NCBI RefSeq assembly: GCF_020171525.1
Contig: NZ_JAIVAI010000007.1
Span: 62,001-126,000 of the forward strand
DNA from: Halobacillus yeomjeoni
Lineage (GTDB): Bacteria; Bacillota; Bacilli; Bacillales; Halobacillaceae
DNA: 64,000 nt
Direction of reading: 5' to 3'
Shown here: one piece after another, positions 36,248 to 45,005 of the stretch
Layout: each line of letters opens with the position of its first letter
Numbering within the stretch: the first letter of the stretch is position 1
The notes under the pieces: model-generated
Database searches by the model: none
What the model was told of the DNA's origin: nothing
What the model saw: only the letters and a program-made list of their open reading frames with translations
Made by a program: the position numbers and the translations under genes

Positions 36248-37399
36248 TTATTGCCAGCCAACTTCGTTCATGACTTTAATTGCTTTGTCGTTGTTTTCAC
36301 CAAGCACACTCAAGTTGATATCCTGAGCCTTGAATTCTCCCCAGCTTTGAAGCAGTTCAGATGGTGCAACATCCGGGTTTACAGGGTACTCATAGTTCGC
36401 TTCAGCGAATTGCTTTTGAGCTTGTTCTGTAGTAAGGAATTCAATGAATTTTTGAGCTTGTTCTGTGTTCTTGCTGCTGGCTGTCATTCCGATACCGCTG
36501 ATGTTTACGTGTGCACCAGTGGAATCCTGGTTAGGGAAGATGACACCAAGCTGCTCGCCGACTTTAACTTCTTCAGGATCTTCAGAGTTCATCAGCTTTC
36601 CAAGGTAGTACGTGTTCATAACGGCTACATCACCTTCGCCGGCTGCAACGGCTTTAGCTTGGTCAGTGTCTCCACCTTTTGGATCGCGAGCCATGTTGTC
36701 CACGATACCTTCAGCCCATTCTTTAGCTTTTTCTTCGCCATCAAGAGCGATCATAGAAGCAACAAGAGATTGGTTGTAGATGTTGGATGAAGAACGGATC
36801 AATACTTTGTCCTGGAACTCATCTTTAGTCAAGTCCATGTAAGTCTGGATATCTTCAGGATTCACGCGCTCTTTGTGATAAGCGATGACACGAGCACGTT
36901 TAGTCAAACCGAACCATTGTTGCTCTTCATCACGTAGATTTTCAGGGATGTTTGCATTCAGAACATCACTATCTACAGACTGTAGTAGATCTTGAGATTT
37001 CGCACGGTGCAGACGACCCGCATCCGCTGTAATCAATAGGTCTGCTTTAGAAGCTTTGCCTTCACGGTCCAAACGAGCGATCAATTCATCGTCATCGCCT
37101 TTGATGACATTGACTTCGATTCCTGTTTCTTCAGTGAACTGGTCATATAGCTCTTGGTCTGTTTCGTAGTGACGACCTGTGTATAGGTTCACTTCTCCAC
37201 CAAGCTCTTCCGCTTTATATTCAGCATTCTCATTGGATGCTTCTTTTTCTGAAGCTTTATCTTCAGTTTCCTGCTTTTCTTCTGTCTTTGGTTCTTCTTT
37301 ATCTTCAGCAGCTTGATCTCCTTCATTATTTCCGCAAGCAGCTAATGCGAATACAGAAAGAATAAGGATGATGCTGATTAAAAACCATTTGTTTCTCAT
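36248..37399 (-). CDS. Ferric iron ABC transporter substrate-binding lipoprotein
   Basis: This is a 383-residue exported protein. The signal peptide ends in lipobox LAAC (FALAACGNN), followed by a 45-residue Glu/Lys-rich linker and then a type-2 periplasmic-binding domain beginning EVNLYTGRHYETDQELYDQFTEETGIEVNVIKGD, typical of FbpA/FutA. YKVERVNPED-like and YYLGKLMNSED segments carry the iron-coordinating Tyr region. The frame opens at a GTG (37411), but AAGGTGGG lies eight bases before ATG 37399. Two strong Fur boxes lie upstream. The binding protein is the first gene of the iron operon. Confidence 0.9.
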   Translation of the reverse strand: MRNKWFLISIILILSVFALAACGNNEGDQAAEDKEEPKTEEKQETEDKASEKEASNENAEYKAEELGGEVNLYTGRHYETDQELYDQFTEETGIEVNVIKGDDDELIARLDREGKASKADLLITADAGRLHRAKSQDLLQSVDSDVLNANIPENLRDEEQQWFGLTKRARVIAYHKERVNPEDIQTYMDLTKDEFQDKVLIRSSSNIYNQSLVASMIALDGEEKAKEWAEGIVDNMARDPKGGDTDQAKAVAAGEGDVAVMNTYYLGKLMNSEDPEEVKVGEQLGVIFPNQDSTGAHVNISGIGMTASSKNTEQAQKFIEFLTTEQAQKQFAEANYEYPVNPDVAPSELLQSWGEFKAQDINLSVLGENNDKAIKVMNEVGWQ

Positions 37400-37436
37400 T
37401 ACATTTCCCACCTTCTATGTATTTTTTATTTTTTAT

Positions 37437-37451
37437 TGAAAATGATTTTCA
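37437..37451 (-). promoter_or_regulatory. Fur box 1 (proximal)
   Basis: TGAAAATGATTTTCA is a perfect 7-1-7 palindrome of the Fur type, downstream of the promoter -10 and 38 bp before the start codon. Confidence 0.8.
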
Positions 37452-37463
37452 ATTCCAATTACC

Positions 37464-37491
37464 ATTCTACTGAAAATGATTCTCAAGTCAA
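37464..37491 (-). promoter_or_regulatory. Promoter of the iron operon with embedded Fur box 2
   Basis: On the minus strand TTGACT (37486-37491) and TAGAAT (37464-37469) are 16 bp apart. Fur box 2, TGAAAATGATTCTCA (37471-37485), fills the spacer exactly. Fe-Fur should block RNA polymerase directly. Confidence 0.8.
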
Positions 37492-37544
37492 GGATTAATA
37501 TAAAAAAATAGCACATTGTTTTCAGGGTAGGAGGATATTTCTAG

Positions 37545-37573
37545 TTGAAGCGCTGACACACCTCTGGTATTGT
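37545..37573 (+). promoter_or_regulatory. Promoter candidate of the alanine symporter gene
   Basis: TTGAAG (37545-37550), 17 bp, TATTGT (37568-37573). The stretch TTGAAGCGCTGACA overlapping the -35 matches a cre site with two mismatches. The leader that follows is about 110 nt and shows no riboswitch core that I recognise. Confidence 0.4.
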
Positions 37574-37692
37574 ATCTTCGGAGAATATTATCAATAATCT
37601 ATTCAATTCCGTTTGAACGCCATGAATACAGGGAAAACGAGCAATAAATTGGTAATTATTTGAATATTTAATATTTTTGGAGGTGTAGGAAA

Positions 37693-39126
37693 TTGAAAGC
37701 AGTTCTTGATGTTCTCAATACGTATATGTGGGGATATATTCTTGTAGCTTCTCTATTAGGACTCGGTTTATGGTTCACCATCAAACTCGGGTTCGTTCAA
37801 TTCCGTTACATTCCTGAAATGGTTCGTGTATTGTTCGACAAACGATCGATTTCAGCAGAAGGGAAAAAAGGAACGTCCGCTTTCCAGGCGTTCACGATCA
37901 GTACGGCATCCCGTGTAGGGACAGGAAACCTTGCTGGAGTCGCTGCGGCTATTACCGTCGGAGGACCTGGAGCCGTATTTTGGATGTGGATCGTCGCATT
38001 ACTAGGAGGCGCTTCAGCATTTATTGAAAGTACACTGGCTCAAGTTTACAAAGTACCAGATAAAAATCAGTATCGTGGAGGACCGGCCTACTACATGGAA
38101 AAAGGGTTGAAGAACCGTAAACTTGGAATCTTGTTTGCGATTACGATCACGTTTACGTACGGTCTCGTTTTCAGCTCTGTGCAATCCAACACGATTCGAC
38201 TGGCATTTGAAAACTCATTCAATGTAGAAAAATGGATGATGGGCATCATCCTTACTCTTGTCGTCGCACTTATTATATTTGGTGGTTTGAAAAGGATCGC
38301 ACAAGTGACACAATACGTTATTCCTGTCATGGCTGTGTTCTACCTTATCCTCGCTGGATACGTACTATTCAATAACTTTGGACAGATCCCGGTCATGGTC
38401 GGCCAAATCTTCCAAGGTGCTTTCGGATTTAGAGAGATAGCAGGGGGAACATTCGGAGGCATGATTCTCATCGGAATTAAACGAGGACTTTTCTCCAACG
38501 AAGCAGGTATGGGTAGTGCCCCGAACGCTGCTGCAACTTCAGAAGTTACACACCCTGTCAAACAAGGTTTGATTCAAACGTTAGGTGTATTCACTGATAC
38601 GCTGCTTATTTGTAGTGCTACAGCAATTATCATTCTATTTGCTGGTGATTACGCGGGAACTGAACTTGATGGAATTCAGCTTACACAGGCTGCATTCGAA
38701 AACCAACTGGGAACATGGGCAGCTATTTTCATTGCCATTGCCATTCTCCTGTTCGCTTTCAGTTCTATTATAGGTAACTATTATTATGGAGAAACGAACA
38801 TTGAGTTCATCAAGAGTAGTTCAACGAACATCTTCATCTACCGTCTTGCTGTTCTTGGGATGGTACTTTTCGGTGCAGTTGCTAAATTTGAATTGGTTTG
38901 GTCACTTGCTGACCTGACGATGGGAATTATGGCGTTGATTAACTTGTATGCCATTCTCAGACTTTCATCTGTCGCTTATGCAGCACTGAAGGATTACCGT
39001 GAACAACGGAAACAAGGAAAAGATCCGATCTTCTACCAAGACCATCTGCCTGGTGTCGATGGAATGGAATATTGGAGACGAGATCAGGACATCGCTTACG
39101 AAAGCGAAAAACGTGCAAACCAATAA
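37693..39126 (+). CDS. Alanine/glycine:cation symporter (AGCS family)
   Basis: This 477-residue protein has 11 or so transmembrane helices. The family signatures are GTGNLAGVAAAITVGGPGAVFWMW (unwound TM1-like substrate site) and GMILIGIKRGLFSNEAGMGSAPNAAA. It takes up alanine or glycine with Na+. The start is TTG 37693, eight bases after GGAGGT, since no ATG lies in a better place. It resembles Bacillus AlsT. Na+-coupled uptake fits a saline habitat. Its own terminator follows. Confidence 0.9.
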   Translation: MKAVLDVLNTYMWGYILVASLLGLGLWFTIKLGFVQFRYIPEMVRVLFDKRSISAEGKKGTSAFQAFTISTASRVGTGNLAGVAAAITVGGPGAVFWMWIVALLGGASAFIESTLAQVYKVPDKNQYRGGPAYYMEKGLKNRKLGILFAITITFTYGLVFSSVQSNTIRLAFENSFNVEKWMMGIILTLVVALIIFGGLKRIAQVTQYVIPVMAVFYLILAGYVLFNNFGQIPVMVGQIFQGAFGFREIAGGTFGGMILIGIKRGLFSNEAGMGSAPNAAATSEVTHPVKQGLIQTLGVFTDTLLICSATAIIILFAGDYAGTELDGIQLTQAAFENQLGTWAAIFIAIAILLFAFSSIIGNYYYGETNIEFIKSSSTNIFIYRLAVLGMVLFGAVAKFELVWSLADLTMGIMALINLYAILRLSSVAYAALKDYREQRKQGKDPIFYQDHLPGVDGMEYWRRDQDIAYESEKRANQ

Positions 39127-39136
39127 GCAATCTATT

Positions 39137-39176
39137 AAACGATCCTTCTCTGTAGGTGAGGAGGGTCGTTTTTTTG
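39137..39176 (+). terminator. Terminator of the alanine symporter gene
   Basis: AAACGATCCTTCTC / GAGGAGGGTCGTTT stem with two G-U pairs and a T-run. Confidence 0.85.
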
Positions 39177-39371
39177 TCCTCGTAATCATCTTGATATTTT
39201 GTGTTGATTTATGAACATGCCTTTATTTGATTAACAAATTAACCTCCAACTAATATTTAACACTTAAGCCAAAGACATTACTTCTAGAGAATAGGGTAGG
39301 TGTTAGTCCGCTCTGTGGGTTTTGCCTATTCTACTATCCGCGTGTTTCCGTTCTTCTTACAAACAATTAGG

Positions 39372-39490
39372 AGGTTTGGGAAATCAGGAGACTCCTGTGG
39401 GGTGTACATGATTGGTGAGTTCCCGCAAAGGCTTCGCCTTGAGGAAGCTCACTACATGCCCCCGGAAAGCGAGTGATTTCCAAGACCCTC
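39372..39490. repeat. Solo hairpin repeat related to the mobile-element modules
   Basis: GAGGTTTGGGAAATCA and TGATTTCCAAGACCCTC are arms of a 119-bp imperfect palindrome. Inside are GGAGACTCCTGTGGGG and the smaller palindrome AGGCTTCGCCTTGAGGAAGC, the same internal pattern as modules A and B. No GGCTCTGTTA ends or target duplication are visible. The rest of the 39177-39641 gap shows nothing coding. A frame at 39412-39633 is an artefact of the repeat. Confidence 0.65.
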
Positions 39491-39641
39491 TTCTCTATGT
39501 AATGAAAAGGAAACCTCCTGCGACCCTGGGTTTCAAAATATTGGACCCCGTCTTAAGAAAGCTGGTCATTTTAAGAAAAGACGTGTACCGCGCTATTATG
39601 CTATTATTGGATAAGATTCTGATTAAAGGATGAGCGGATTT

Positions 39642-41540
39642 ATGAGTATATTATCAGTGGAAAATCTGAGTAAGAGTTTTGGGGATAAGGATTTATTCAA
39701 AGATATTTCTTTTACGATAACCAACCAGCAGAGAATCGGGTTGATAGGAGTCAACGGTACAGGAAAGTCCACATTATTGAAGATATTGGCTGATATCGAA
39801 AGTGGAGATGCAGGTCAGAAAGATCACGCGAAAGATTTCACCGTTGAATATCTCCCTCAAGAACCAGACTTGGATGAAAGAAAAACGGTTTTAGAACAGA
39901 TTTACTATGGTGATTCCGAAGTCATGAAAGTGATGAGGAGTTATGAGCAGGTTTTGATCGAGCTGGCCCAAAATCCAGAAGATCCATCCACGCAACAGAA
40001 AATGCTCGACCTTCAGCAAAAAATGGATGAGAAAGATGCATGGGAAGCGAATACGCAGGCGAAAACCATCCTTTCTAAGTTGGGTGTAGCATCTTATGAG
40101 AAGAAGGTGGAAGATCTATCTGGAGGACAGAAAAAGCGGGTCGCGATAGCCAAGGCGCTTATTCAGCCCGCCGACTTACTATTACTGGATGAACCTACCA
40201 ACCATTTGGATAATGAAACGATTGAATGGCTCGAAGAATATTTGTCTTCTTATAAAGGTTCGTTGATCGTAGTCACTCACGATCGTTACTTCCTGAATCG
40301 GGTGACGAATTTAATTTATGAGTTGGACAAAGGAAACTTATATATCTATGAAGGAAACTATGAAACGTTTTTAGAAAAGAAAGCGGAGAGAGAAGAACAG
40401 GAACGCCAGGCAGAACAAAAACACCAGAACACTCTTCGTAAAGAATTGGCTTGGTTGAAAGCCGGAGTAAAAGCGAGGACCACGAAGCAAAAAGCCCGAA
40501 AACAGCGGGTGGAAGCGATGAAGGATGAAACGTTTGATACGAAAAAAGAAAATGTCGATATGGCAATAGGGTCGACAAGACTGGGGAAACAAGTTTTAGA
40601 ATTGGAAGGGATTACTCACGGATTTGGAGGAGACCCCCTCATTCAAGATTTGGATTACTTAGTGGTTCCTGGTGAAAGGTTAGGGATCATCGGAGCGAAT
40701 GGTTCTGGTAAAACGACACTCTTGAATATCATGGCTCAAAGAATTAAGCCGGATCAAGGCCATGTTAAGGTCGGTTCGACAGTTAAAATCGGATATTACA
40801 CACAAAATCATGAGGAAATTGATGATTCCCTTAAAGTTATAGAGTACATCAAAGAAGAAGCTGAAGTTATTTCGACTGCCGACGGGGATGAAATTACTGC
40901 AGAACAGATGCTGGAACGCTTTTTATTCCCAAGGTCTCAGCAGTGGACTTATATTAAGCGGTTGTCTGGAGGAGAACGTCGACGTCTTTATTTGTTGAGG
41001 GTTCTGATGAGTGAACCGAACGTATTGTTTTTAGATGAGCCGACCAACGATTTGGACACGGAAACGTTAAGTATTTTGGAAGATTATTTAGAACAGTTTC
41101 CTGGCGTAGTCATAACGGTTTCCCACGACCGGTACTTCCTGGATCGTGTCGTTGATAAGCTTCTTGCATTTGAAGGGAATACGAAACTACGAAGATTCCA
41201 TGGAAATTATACAGAGTACTTGGAGGAAAGGAAGCTTGAGCAGAAGACCGAAACCGAACAGCGGAAAACGATCTCCAATCAAGAGGAGACGAGAAGGTCG
41301 AACCGCAAGCGGAAGCTATCCTATCATGAAAAACAAGAGTGGGAGACGATCGAGGATGATATCCAAGATCTAGAAATGAAGCTTGAATCCGTAAGTGAAG
41401 AGATCTCTGAAGCTTCCAGTGACTTCGATAAAGTACAGGAACTCTACCAAAAACAAGAAGAGCTCGAACAAGAGTTAGAGTCTAAAATGGAGCGCTGGGA
41501 AGAACTGTCATTGATTGTTGAAGAAATGGAGAATGGCTGA
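39642..41540 (+). CDS. ABC-F ribosome-associated ATPase (YfmR/Uup-like)
   Basis: This 632-residue soluble protein has two ABC domains: Walker A GVNGTGKST and GANGSGKTT, signatures LSGGQKKR and LSGGERRR, Walker B LLLLDEPTN and VLFLDEPTN. The inter-domain linker (residues about 240-300) is the P-site tRNA interaction motif region, and the C-terminal 90 residues form a coiled coil, the Uup/YfmR layout. ABC-F proteins act on stalled ribosomes and YfmR aids synthesis through proline stretches. ATG 39630 is too close to AAAGGA. ATG 39642 has better spacing and begins MSILSVENLSKSFG. Confidence 0.88.
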   Translation: MSILSVENLSKSFGDKDLFKDISFTITNQQRIGLIGVNGTGKSTLLKILADIESGDAGQKDHAKDFTVEYLPQEPDLDERKTVLEQIYYGDSEVMKVMRSYEQVLIELAQNPEDPSTQQKMLDLQQKMDEKDAWEANTQAKTILSKLGVASYEKKVEDLSGGQKKRVAIAKALIQPADLLLLDEPTNHLDNETIEWLEEYLSSYKGSLIVVTHDRYFLNRVTNLIYELDKGNLYIYEGNYETFLEKKAEREEQERQAEQKHQNTLRKELAWLKAGVKARTTKQKARKQRVEAMKDETFDTKKENVDMAIGSTRLGKQVLELEGITHGFGGDPLIQDLDYLVVPGERLGIIGANGSGKTTLLNIMAQRIKPDQGHVKVGSTVKIGYYTQNHEEIDDSLKVIEYIKEEAEVISTADGDEITAEQMLERFLFPRSQQWTYIKRLSGGERRRLYLLRVLMSEPNVLFLDEPTNDLDTETLSILEDYLEQFPGVVITVSHDRYFLDRVVDKLLAFEGNTKLRRFHGNYTEYLEERKLEQKTETEQRKTISNQEETRRSNRKRKLSYHEKQEWETIEDDIQDLEMKLESVSEEISEASSDFDKVQELYQKQEELEQELESKMERWEELSLIVEEMENG

Positions 41541-41605
41541 TTCATTTGATTGTTGAACAGCTCTACAATATTATCTCAAATAGTACCTTCATTTTTACTT
41601 GAAGA

Positions 41606-41642
41606 GTTAGAAGCCCATTTCCTTTGGATGGGCTTCCTTTTG
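41606..41642 (+). terminator. Terminator of the ABC-F gene
   Basis: GAAGCCCAT / ATGGGCTTC with a 9-base loop, then CTTTTGT. Confidence 0.8.
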
Positions 41643-41704
41643 TATATTCATGACAAATATGGAATAATAAATGACGGAGATTAGATTGAATAGGAGGAAC
41701 ATTC

Positions 41705-42952
41705 ATGAAAATGCCTGAACGCAAGCAATTAGAAAAATATGCCGACTTAGCCTTGAAAACGGGAGTGAATCTTCAAGAAGGTCAAAAATTGATGATCAAC
41801 TCTACGATTGAAGGTGCAGAGTTCACACGTCTCATCGCTGAAAAAGCTTATAAGATGGGGGCAAAAGATGTACATATCAACTGGGGAGATGATGTTCTTA
41901 CCCGCTTGAAATATGAATACGCAGATCAAGAAACGCTCTCAGAAGTACCTGAATGGCAGAAACAACAATACACATATTTTGCAGAAGAGGGAGCGGCAAT
42001 TCTTTCTGTGCGCTCGACCGACCCGGACCTGCTGAAGGGGATCGATGCGGGTAAAGTTGCAGCAGCCAACAAAGCAAGAGCGCAGGCGATGTCTACATTC
42101 CGCGGATACACAATGAATGATCGAATTCAATGGTCAATCGTAAGTATCCCAATTCCTGCATGGGCTCAAAAGATATTCCCTGGAGAAAGCGAAGATACAG
42201 CTGTTGAAAAACTTTGGGAACAAATATTCAGTATTGTACGCGTAGACAGAGAGGATCCTAATGCTGCTTGGGAAGAGCACAACCAAACCCTTATAAAAGC
42301 ACGTGAATTCCTAAACGAAAAACAATACCACAAACTGGTCTATAAAGCTCCAGGTACGGATTTAGAAGTTGAATTGCCGAAAGGGCATATATGGAAAGGG
42401 GGTCCATCCAAAACAGTTGAGGGAGGCGTACAATTCAACCCGAACATGCCTACAGAGGAAGTTTTCACGGCTCCACATAAATATGGAGTCAACGGAAAAG
42501 TATCAAGTACAAAGCCATTGAATTATGGTGGCAATGTCATTGATAACTTCACTCTTACTTTCAAGGAAGGTAAAGTCGTAGATTTTACTGCCGAGGAAGG
42601 AGAAGAAACCCTTCAACACTTACTGGAGACGGATGAAGGCTCAAAACGTTTAGGTGAATTGGCTCTCGTGCCTCATGAGTCTCCAATTTCACAATCTGGA
42701 TTGATTTTTTATAACACTCTATATGATGAGAATGCATCCTGCCACCTCGCTCTAGGAAAGGCTTACCCGAATAATATGACCGGCGGATCAGACATGAATG
42801 AAGAAGAACTCGATAAACATGGAGTTAATGACAGCCTATCACATGTTGATTTCATGATGGGGTCTGCTGAGATCGATATTGATGGTGTGTTGGAAGATGG
42901 AACGGAAGAACCAGTGATGAGAAAAGGAAGCTGGGCTATCTCATTTGAATAA
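41705..42952 (+). CDS. M29-family aminopeptidase (AmpS/PepS type)
   Basis: This is a 415-residue cytoplasmic metallo-aminopeptidase. The N-terminal domain opens with ERKQLEKYADLALKTGVNLQEGQKL, and the C-terminal metal site is built from GGVQFNPNMPTEEVFTAPHKYGVNG (Glu and His ligands), LGELALVPHESPIS and CHLALGKAYPNN. AmpS-type enzymes remove N-terminal residues with broad specificity and bind Co/Zn. AGGAGG precedes ATG 41705. It is a single-gene unit. Confidence 0.9.
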   Translation: MKMPERKQLEKYADLALKTGVNLQEGQKLMINSTIEGAEFTRLIAEKAYKMGAKDVHINWGDDVLTRLKYEYADQETLSEVPEWQKQQYTYFAEEGAAILSVRSTDPDLLKGIDAGKVAAANKARAQAMSTFRGYTMNDRIQWSIVSIPIPAWAQKIFPGESEDTAVEKLWEQIFSIVRVDREDPNAAWEEHNQTLIKAREFLNEKQYHKLVYKAPGTDLEVELPKGHIWKGGPSKTVEGGVQFNPNMPTEEVFTAPHKYGVNGKVSSTKPLNYGGNVIDNFTLTFKEGKVVDFTAEEGEETLQHLLETDEGSKRLGELALVPHESPISQSGLIFYNTLYDENASCHLALGKAYPNNMTGGSDMNEEELDKHGVNDSLSHVDFMMGSAEIDIDGVLEDGTEEPVMRKGSWAISFE

Positions 42953-42962
42953 GCAAGAACTC

Positions 42963-43000
42963 AAAAAGGCTGCTAAGGAATACTTAGCAGCCTTTTATTA
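42963..43000 (+). terminator. Terminator of the M29 aminopeptidase gene
   Basis: AAAGGCTGCTAAG / CTTAGCAGCCTTT stem followed by TATTATT. Confidence 0.85.
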
Positions 43001-43088
43001 TTCTCTTCTATAGTACAGCGTTGTCATGAACCCTCACTCCGGTTGTTATCCTATCTCCAAAGAGAAATAAAGTAAACCAACCGTTTGA

Positions 43089-44990
43089 TCAGGAATATAC
43101 AAGCTCTCTATCTCCAGTGAACGATCCAGTAGAATGAGGAAATTCCCCGTCATGGATGAAATAGATTTCATACCAAGTCAAAAACACAAAGACCGTCCAT
43201 ATATAACGGTGATGATTGCCCTTATTTTCATAGTGTTCATTCAAATACCGCAGTAATTCTTGAGTTTGGAAAAACTGAGCTGCATGGTCAGATTCAAAGA
43301 CTTGTTTCACATGATTATAGTACTTATCCTGACGCAACCAATCTCGGATGGGGACAGGAAAACCTACTTTCGGGCGATTAGCCCATTCATCTGGCAGAAC
43401 CGTTTTGGCTGCTTGTCTTAAAGCGAATTTCGTATCTTTGTTATTGGCTCTTAAAGAAGGGGCAAGTGTCCCTGCGACCTTCATGACTTCTTTATCAAGA
43501 AAGGGAACACGAAGTTCCAATGAGTGAGCAGAACTCATTTTATCAGCTTTTTGAAGAATGTCACCAGGAAGCCAGTGCTTGATATCTGCATACTGCATTT
43601 TTGTACTGTCATTTGATTTTCCTACCCGCTTATAAGTAGGAGCAAGAATCTGTTGTGGGGTATGTTGGTTTCGATAAGGTTTCTTCAATACATTCTGAGC
43701 ATCTTCAGTAGTGAAAACTTTTGCCTGCCCTACAAACTTTTCTTCAATTTTCTGGCCGCCCTTGACTAGAAAATTGGTGATTTTATTTTGAGGAAGGCGC
43801 TGTCCAACCTTCGAGATCACTCTCCGGACAGGGAAAGGAATCGTTTCATATATTTTTTGCTTTTCGCTTATCCGATACCACTCATAGCCGCCGAACAATT
43901 CATCAGCACCTTCTCCTGAAAGAACGACGGTGACATGTTTTTTTGCTAATTCTGCCAGGAAGTAGAGGGGGACCGATGATAAGTTCGCATGGGGTTCATC
44001 CATATGATATTGTATTTCGGGTATTTTATTAAAGAATTCGTCACCTGTTATCAATTTCTTATGATTTTGAATGCCGAGCTGTTGAGATAGGTCTTCAGCT
44101 AAGTTTGTTTCATTGAATATGCCTTCATACTCTTTGAAACCTACTGAAAAAGTATTTTCTGGTTTAAGCAAGGTCGTGATATAACTGGAGTCAATGCCTC
44201 CAGATAAAAATGAACCTACTTTCACGTCACTTATTTTATGGTATTGAACGGAATCCTTCATCACTTCGTTGATGGAGTCAATCGCATCACTCAGCTTATC
44301 TTGAGTCTCAGTGAACTCTGGATTCCAATATTCATGCGTTTCTATCTGTCCCTTTTTATAAATCATGTAATGACCAGGCTTCAGTTTATGTACACCTTTG
44401 AAAAAAGTCTGGTCCAATGCAGAGTATTGGAAGGTTAAGTAGGGTTCTAATGCATCCTCATTGAAACGTTTGATAAATAAAGGGTAGGGAAAGAAAGACT
44501 TGATCTCAGACCCGTAAACGAACGATCCATCTTTTGTTGATTCGGTATAGTACAGCGGTTTAATTCCGAATGGGTCTCTAGCTAAAATCATTTCTTTTTC
44601 CTGTTTGTCCCAAATAGCAAATGCGAACATTCCGCGAAGCTTCTGAAGGATCTCCACTCCATATTCCTCATAACCATGAAGGATAACTTCACTGTCTGTA
44701 TGACTTTCAAATTGGTGCCCCTTCGAAATGAGGTCATCTTTTAGACTATGAAAATTGTAAATTTCTCCATTGAAGGTCAAAATAAAACGCCCGTCTTCGT
44801 TCATCATCGGTTGATTAGCAGAAGAAGACATATCGATGATACTCAGTCTGCGAAACCCTAGTGAAGCTGTTCCGTCAGTATAGTAATCACCATCATCCGG
44901 TCCGCGATGATGGATTCTTTCCATCATCGCTTGGATTACAGACTCCTCTAGTACTTGATTTTCATTCACATAACCTACGATGCCACACAT
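43089..44990 (-). CDS. asnB: Glutamine-hydrolysing asparagine synthetase (AsnB type)
   Basis: This is a 633-residue enzyme. The N-terminal class-II glutaminase domain starts CGIVGYV with the catalytic Cys directly after Met, and the C-terminal synthetase domain has the PP-loop SFLSGGIDSSYI. In B. subtilis the AsnB of this length amidates the side chain of meso-diaminopimelate in peptidoglycan precursors rather than making asparagine. Which role applies here cannot be read from sequence. It begins 15 bp after the anti-sigma gene and is thus the third gene of a sigma/anti-sigma/asnB operon, which favours an envelope role. Confidence 0.88.
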   Translation of the reverse strand: MCGIVGYVNENQVLEESVIQAMMERIHHRGPDDGDYYTDGTASLGFRRLSIIDMSSSANQPMMNEDGRFILTFNGEIYNFHSLKDDLISKGHQFESHTDSEVILHGYEEYGVEILQKLRGMFAFAIWDKQEKEMILARDPFGIKPLYYTESTKDGSFVYGSEIKSFFPYPLFIKRFNEDALEPYLTFQYSALDQTFFKGVHKLKPGHYMIYKKGQIETHEYWNPEFTETQDKLSDAIDSINEVMKDSVQYHKISDVKVGSFLSGGIDSSYITTLLKPENTFSVGFKEYEGIFNETNLAEDLSQQLGIQNHKKLITGDEFFNKIPEIQYHMDEPHANLSSVPLYFLAELAKKHVTVVLSGEGADELFGGYEWYRISEKQKIYETIPFPVRRVISKVGQRLPQNKITNFLVKGGQKIEEKFVGQAKVFTTEDAQNVLKKPYRNQHTPQQILAPTYKRVGKSNDSTKMQYADIKHWLPGDILQKADKMSSAHSLELRVPFLDKEVMKVAGTLAPSLRANNKDTKFALRQAAKTVLPDEWANRPKVGFPVPIRDWLRQDKYYNHVKQVFESDHAAQFFQTQELLRYLNEHYENKGNHHRYIWTVFVFLTWYEIYFIHDGEFPHSTGSFTGDRELVYS

Positions 44991-45005
44991 GTTATTGCCT
45001 CCTTA

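Noticed and set aside
37574-37692. Glycine riboswitch in the leader of the alanine/glycine symporter gene
   Set aside because: The characteristic glycine aptamer core was not found in the 110-nt leader.
39412-39633. 73-residue frame before the ABC-F gene
   Set aside because: It begins inside the solo hairpin repeat and has no Shine-Dalgarno or recognisable domain.
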